DNA of 64,000 bases from Baylisascaris procyonis (lineage: Eukaryota; Nematoda; Chromadorea; Rhabditida; Ascarididae), in the NCBI GenBank assembly GCA_037389465.1, contig JAZARR010000179.1, positions 5,428,501 to 5,492,500 of the forward strand. The letters are read 5' to 3'. The stretch's first letter is position 1. Every line of letters starts with the position of its first letter. The translations under genes and the position numbers were made by a program. The notes beneath the pieces were generated by a model that saw only the letters and a program-made list of their open reading frames with translations, was not told where the DNA came from and made no database searches. Shown piece by piece: positions 61,527 to 64,000 of the stretch.

Positions 61527-63640
61527 CTGCAAAAAAACAAAAAATTTCTCAATAAAGTTCGCTTGAGAATTGAATTTTGTACAACCAATCTTTTATAATT
61601 TTGTTGAATTTCTATATTCAATTTTATTTAATTTATATATTTAGAAATTAAAACTTGAATGAATCGTAATGCTAAAAAGTATTTCGTGTTTATGCACAAT
61701 GCAGGTTGAAGAATATTTCAATAGTCGAAGAGTTTTAGACGTAATTTTTTCGAGCCCTACACTTCCGGTTTACTAATTCCTTATTGATTTCTTTTATAAG
61801 CAGAAAGCAAAAAAATTGTTTGTTAATGCCACTGGTCGATTGCCTTTATACTTTATGACAGGGATTCTAATAAACATCGTTTATCATCAAATGGTGTGAT
61901 ATCTTCGAGGTGAAGGAAAACAAACGAATGACGAATTTTATCAATATCATTGCATGAGCAACATGCATGTTGACATCGTTGAATCAATGACGCCGTTTGT
62001 TATAAGTCGATAGTGTATTATAATCTTTAAATTCATGCTATAAATAACACAGTGAAATGTTACTATTAGTGTATGAAATAGCGTCGTAATTATTTATTAA
62101 TTTATAAATAAAAATTTTTGAAGACAAGATAATATAGATTGTTCGAGAAGATTGTTGAATGAGCTAAAATAATATAGGAGCACTATATTGGATAACGAAA
62201 CCCTACTGTTGTTATAATTGAACACATCTTCGACTCATTTTTTTTAATATTTCTATTAAAATTCTATATAGTATTTAGCGGTAATTTTCACTAGTTGAGA
62301 TGACTCGATTTAGGTTCTTTCAGAGTATATGTCTCGTTTCGATTTCTTTCTTTCTCTTCCCTTGAAACTAGTTCGGTTTCTTTCGATTTTTCCATTTTTT
62401 ATAAACCAAAAATATATGATGCCCTTTTCGTATTTAAAAACTGCTTAAATTTATGGATGGTTTAAGTCATCGATTATTGCATTTGATTTTCAAAAGATGA
62501 GATTGTTCTCTGATCATATCTCCCTTCTTTCCTCTATCTTTGGTCCCGTGGTCGAACATCATTTTCGTATTTCGATGGTTGCCGTCATCAGAATCACATC
62601 ATTATGGACAACTTCCTTTTCATCTTCTTTCCCTTCTCTCAATCAGTTAGCACTTTTTCTTTCTTATACAATTCTTCCTTTGCGATACCCGTCATTATCT
62701 ATATTATCAACACTTGACAACGGTGATCTTCTGAATCGACGATATTAGCTGCTAGAAGTGTGATAACTTTCCTGTCTAAATACTGGTCGTTGGGAGGTCT
62801 TTTGGCATCTAATAATTTTAAATAACATCATTTTAATCTGTTAATTTTACAATTCAGTGATATTTCCTGACAGTCACGTCAATTTGACCGTCCATTTTAG
62901 AATAAATAGACACATGAGGAAGCAAGAAGCACTAAAAAGCAATATGGAAATTGGTAATCGATTTTACTTAAGCAAAGAATTTTTACTATAGCTTCTATAT
63001 GTCAATGAATCTTCCTTTAATAATAAATTCCACACTAATTATGGTATTTTCTATCTCCGTATTATTTTTGAAGCCTTTGAAACGAAATAAACATGAAAAT
63101 AATAAAACACTAGATTTGTACTCAATTCGATATAGTATCCTAAGTCTAAATACAAGTAATTTTTTCCCTTAGAATTTGCAACTTTGCAAAAAAAAAAAAA
63201 AGAAATCACGAAATGTCCTTAGATTTTATTATTTCCTCATTTATTTTTATAGAAAAAAAAAACATTTAATTCTCTTATAGAAAATTTCTCGACAAATGAA
63301 TATTTTCACTTCAAAGCGATGAATATAACCAAAGAAAAAAAAAATTCATTGAAATTTGATGTGTCAACATCTTATTATTGCTTATAGAGTACATTAATGG
63401 AAGAAATTTCTATTGACGTAGTGATCAATCAACTATTATTCGACCATCTTTTAATATATTCACAAATATCGCTAATTTCTTTCTAAAATCATGTGATCAA
63501 AAATTTTTATACTTTAATCGTCTAAACGATTAGAAGACGATTTAAAAATTTAATTGATTTCAAAAAAAAAAAAAATCGAACTCAAACGTTTTAAAAGCCA
63601 AAGGAAAATAACGAGACGTAACGCTTAAACCGTCCCTTAA
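61527..63640. other. Upstream of gene E, first exon not identified
   Basis: I searched the minus strand here for an ATG followed by a short hydrophobic stretch and a donor, as in gene D, and found no convincing candidate. The plus-strand frame at 62497-62748 has no support. Confidence 0.4.
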
Positions 63641-63650
63641 ATTTGAATAG

Positions 63651-63859
63651 AAACGATTGCTGATAAGCACGAAAGTGAATGTGATTATATGGGCTTCAAC
63701 GTTGAAAGAAGATTTTTCTGCGTAGAAAATGAAAAGTGCCGCCAAATACTCAGGCTGAATTTGAGCCTGATTCAAGAATCTTTGGATCATTTTCGAAATC
63801 ATCCAAGTAGAATTTTCAAGGCGACGGAAAATTGTCCAGCCCAAATATATTTTATTTAA
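63651..63859 (+). CDS. Possible orphan exon, cysteine-containing
   Basis: After an acceptor-like TTTGAATAG, a 68-codon plus-strand frame runs to TAA at 63857-63859. It includes ESECDYMGFNVERRFFCVEN and RNHPSRIFKATENCPAQ, with four cysteines and a balanced E/K/R content that looks like an exon of a secreted protein. A minus-strand frame (63560-63844) overlaps it but has a less convincing, hydrophobic and repetitive ending. No family is recognised and the upstream exons are not found. Confidence 0.3.
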
Positions 63860-64000
63860 TGAAAATATTCGGCTATAAAAAAAACAACAGTGCGAAAAAA
63901 ACCAAGAAAACGCAAGCTAAACTCTTGTCTCAGCCTGGAATATCGTAGAATTTCTGGGCAAAAAAGGATTACTTAACAAATATGGTATACAACTGAAACC

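Overview
This window is AT-rich eukaryotic DNA from a nematode. The evidence is spliceosomal introns throughout, a perfect 22-nt copy of the nematode SL1 spliced leader (21927-21948, minus strand), pyrimidine-rich acceptors a few bases upstream of start codons (the signature of SL trans-splicing), and C. elegans-type gene content. I cannot name the species; intron density and base composition would suit a clade III (spirurid-like) worm, but that is inference.

Layout. (1) 1-585, plus strand: the last two exons of the splicing helicase DHX8/PRP22 (mog-5). (2) 600-5500: gene-poor, with a very decayed sequence that may be BEL/Pao retrotransposon pol. (3) 5525-12184: two RSP-6-like SR splicing-factor genes (A minus, B plus), head to head and sharing an upstream region of about 1 kb. 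A 1,554-bp stretch covering exons 2-3 and most of intron 3 appears identical in the two genes as an inverted repeat, while exon 1 and exon 4 have diverged. This is the pattern of a recent gene-conversion tract, and the shared intron carries a predicted poison exon. (4) 13,000-17,200: minisatellite and AT-rich filler. (5) 17214-20506, minus strand: a third, older RSP-6-like paralogue (C). (6) 21.4-21.95 kb: an SL1-headed sequence that is not an SL RNA gene and is probably a retroposed trans-spliced transcript or an SL-bearing repeat; a diverged relative of its body lies at 31.3 kb. (7) 24061-30646, minus strand: a complete nine-exon gene (D) for a secreted protein of 370 residues with 20 cysteines that I do not recognise. 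(8) 31-50 kb: mostly non-coding, including a degenerate GATTC satellite whose strand flips twice (40.7-42.4 kb). (9) 49.95-52.48 kb: a tandem array with a unit of about 515 bp. (10) 53392-61526, minus strand: gene E, a paralogue of D with the same exon-intron structure, whose signal-peptide exon I could not find.

Three themes stand out: a cluster of splicing genes (mog-5 plus three SR-protein genes), a tandem pair of orphan cysteine-rich secreted proteins, and concerted evolution between inverted paralogues. Most short open frames elsewhere are chance openings in AT-rich or repetitive sequence. All exon joins are read by eye from splice-site consensus, phase and paralogue comparison.
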